DNA of 64,000 nucleotides from NCBI GenBank assembly GCA_005281725.1, contig SSBO01000012.1:10693254-10757253 (forward strand). Reading direction: 5' to 3'. Position 1 is the first letter of the stretch. Every line of letters begins with the position of its first letter. Of this stretch, positions 62,818 through 64,000 are shown piece by piece. The notes under the pieces are model-generated. The model made no database searches, was not told where the DNA came from, and saw only the letters and a list, made by a program, of their open reading frames with translations. This stretch comes from Wuchereria bancrofti (Eukaryota > Nematoda > Chromadorea > Rhabditida > Onchocercidae). The position numbers were made by a program, and so were the translations under genes.

Positions 62818-64000
62818 GTTTGTGTATTTGGATTGAAAAGTTTACAATTCTTTTAAAAGTTTTCATATTTTGAAATATTTTTCAAATTTATTATTGTCAT
62901 ATTATTGAACTTTCTTTAATCTTTTTTCTTTTTCAAACTTTAAATTATTCTAATTTTAGAAAAGTTAATTTTCATATTTATTATTCATTAATGTTATAAC
63001 TTTTTTTGAAATTATAGCAAGAAATGATAGAAAAAAATTAACACGTAGTTCACACTACATTGATAATAACTAATACTTTTTGGTAGATAAAATTATAAAT
63101 AATCAATTATAAATAATCAATTATAAATGAAATTATAAATAATCAATTATATATGCATACATGTATAATATATGAATTATGTAATATATGTTTAAATATT
63201 GCTTTTGTTAAATGTCATTTCATTTTTCCTCAATAAATATTCCGAAATTTCCTCTTCTTCTTCCTGGATATAATAGGAAAGTCGAAAGTATATATGTATA
63301 TATGGAAATAGCAGTTTCAAGTTTCATGCATGAGAAATTAGCGCTCATATAACAATCATTCGAACTCTCATATTAATGAATTCTTTATATATATAGAGAG
63401 AGAGAAGCAGAAATTTTTGTAAAAAAAAAGAAAAAAATATATTTTTGGAAATGAGTCTTGTGATGATTTAATTTAGGGATATTAGAAAATTTTTTTTCGA
63501 AAATTTTCAATATTCACTTCTCAAAATATTAAACATTCTTTTGTTTTGATCAGTTATCAAATTGATCAATAAGATCAGTAATTTGATCATCCATTACATT
63601 TGATCAGCTTTTTCTGGCAAAATTATTTGTCAAATCTTTCAACTAAAATTTTTTTTTAAAAAATCAATTGAAATTTTTAACTGAAAAATTTTTCTGACGC
63701 CAATTATTGAATTTCCTCCGTTTTATTTATTATATTAGTCTGTTAATGAATTCACACTAATTAATGCATGCATTTGTGTTCATCGTCCTTCTACATGTAA
63801 TTTTTTTTAAATTTTCCTTCTTTTCACTGCTTGCTTGAAATTTCTGCAAATACATTCCTATCGAATTATCAAATTGCTACTATTGATGAAATGCACTGAT
63901 CAACGGTAATGCATAAAATTATCAAAATAATAATTTTCAAAAAAAAAAAAAAAAAAACGAAAAACGAAAAAAAAAGAATGATGCTAAATTTAACGAACTG
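62818..64000. other. Intron or intergenic, no exon seen
   Basis: Follows the last exon recognised in the right-edge gene. It contains a tandem 13-14 bp repeat of AATTATAAATAATC near 63090-63150, a cluster of TGATC motifs at 63548-63610 and a long A run at 63940-63957. No coding exon was recognised. Confidence 0.55.

Noticed and set aside
1..64000. tRNA, rRNA, CRISPR, transposase or viral genes
   Set aside because: Looked for by eye on both strands. No cloverleaf with GGTTC box, repeat-spacer array, reverse transcriptase, integrase or capsid-like reading frame was recognised. Small diverged elements could be missed without a search.

Overview
The window looks like nuclear DNA of a parasitic nematode, most likely a filarial or other spirurid worm. 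The grounds are very AT-rich intergenic and intronic DNA, genes split into many short exons, a textbook cuticle collagen, good candidate spliced-leader acceptors just upstream of several start codons, and nematode-type protein families. Genus and species cannot be set from the sequence alone. No bacterial, viral or transposase genes, rRNA, tRNA or CRISPR arrays were recognised. Exon models below were built by hand from splice sites, reading frame and protein family resemblance. All complete models keep an open frame from ATG to stop, except for one weak junction in the mesh-like gene.

Layout, left to right. 1-4285: a possible last exon of an unknown plus-strand gene, then T-rich non-coding DNA with an assembly gap. 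4286-12042 (-): a secreted protein with two von Willebrand A domains joined by a threonine tract. 12043-17233: intergenic. 17234-17740 (-): DPH3 (diphthamide biosynthesis). 18826-21274 (+): a MAP2K4-type MAP kinase kinase, divergent from DPH3. 22619-25705 (-): an unrecognised single-pass membrane protein with a threonine-rich stalk and five EGF-like modules, convergent with the kinase. 27338-29651 (-): a cuticle collagen. 32615-42854 (-): a 32-exon Mesh/SUSD2-type membrane protein (NIDO, Ig-like, AMOP, VWD, sushi, TM, long tail). 49495-52989 (-): adenosine deaminase. 52990-62044: about 9 kb of low-complexity intergenic or first-intron DNA. 62045-62817 (+): two internal exons of an unrecognised gene that runs off the right edge.

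The genes do not form a pathway or an operon-like cluster. Several encode surface or matrix proteins (vWA, EGF, collagen, Mesh). The others are housekeeping or signalling enzymes (DPH3, MAP2K4, ADA).

No clear previously undescribed system was found. The most useful leads are the two unrecognised proteins (EGF-stalk protein and right-edge gene), a GC-AG intron, a possible 15-bp microexon inside the Mesh transmembrane helix, alternative Mesh C-termini, and a perfect 23-bp inverted repeat in the kinase intron. Two N gaps are flanked by identical 156-bp and 151-bp sequences. These look like unmerged contig overlaps rather than biological duplications.
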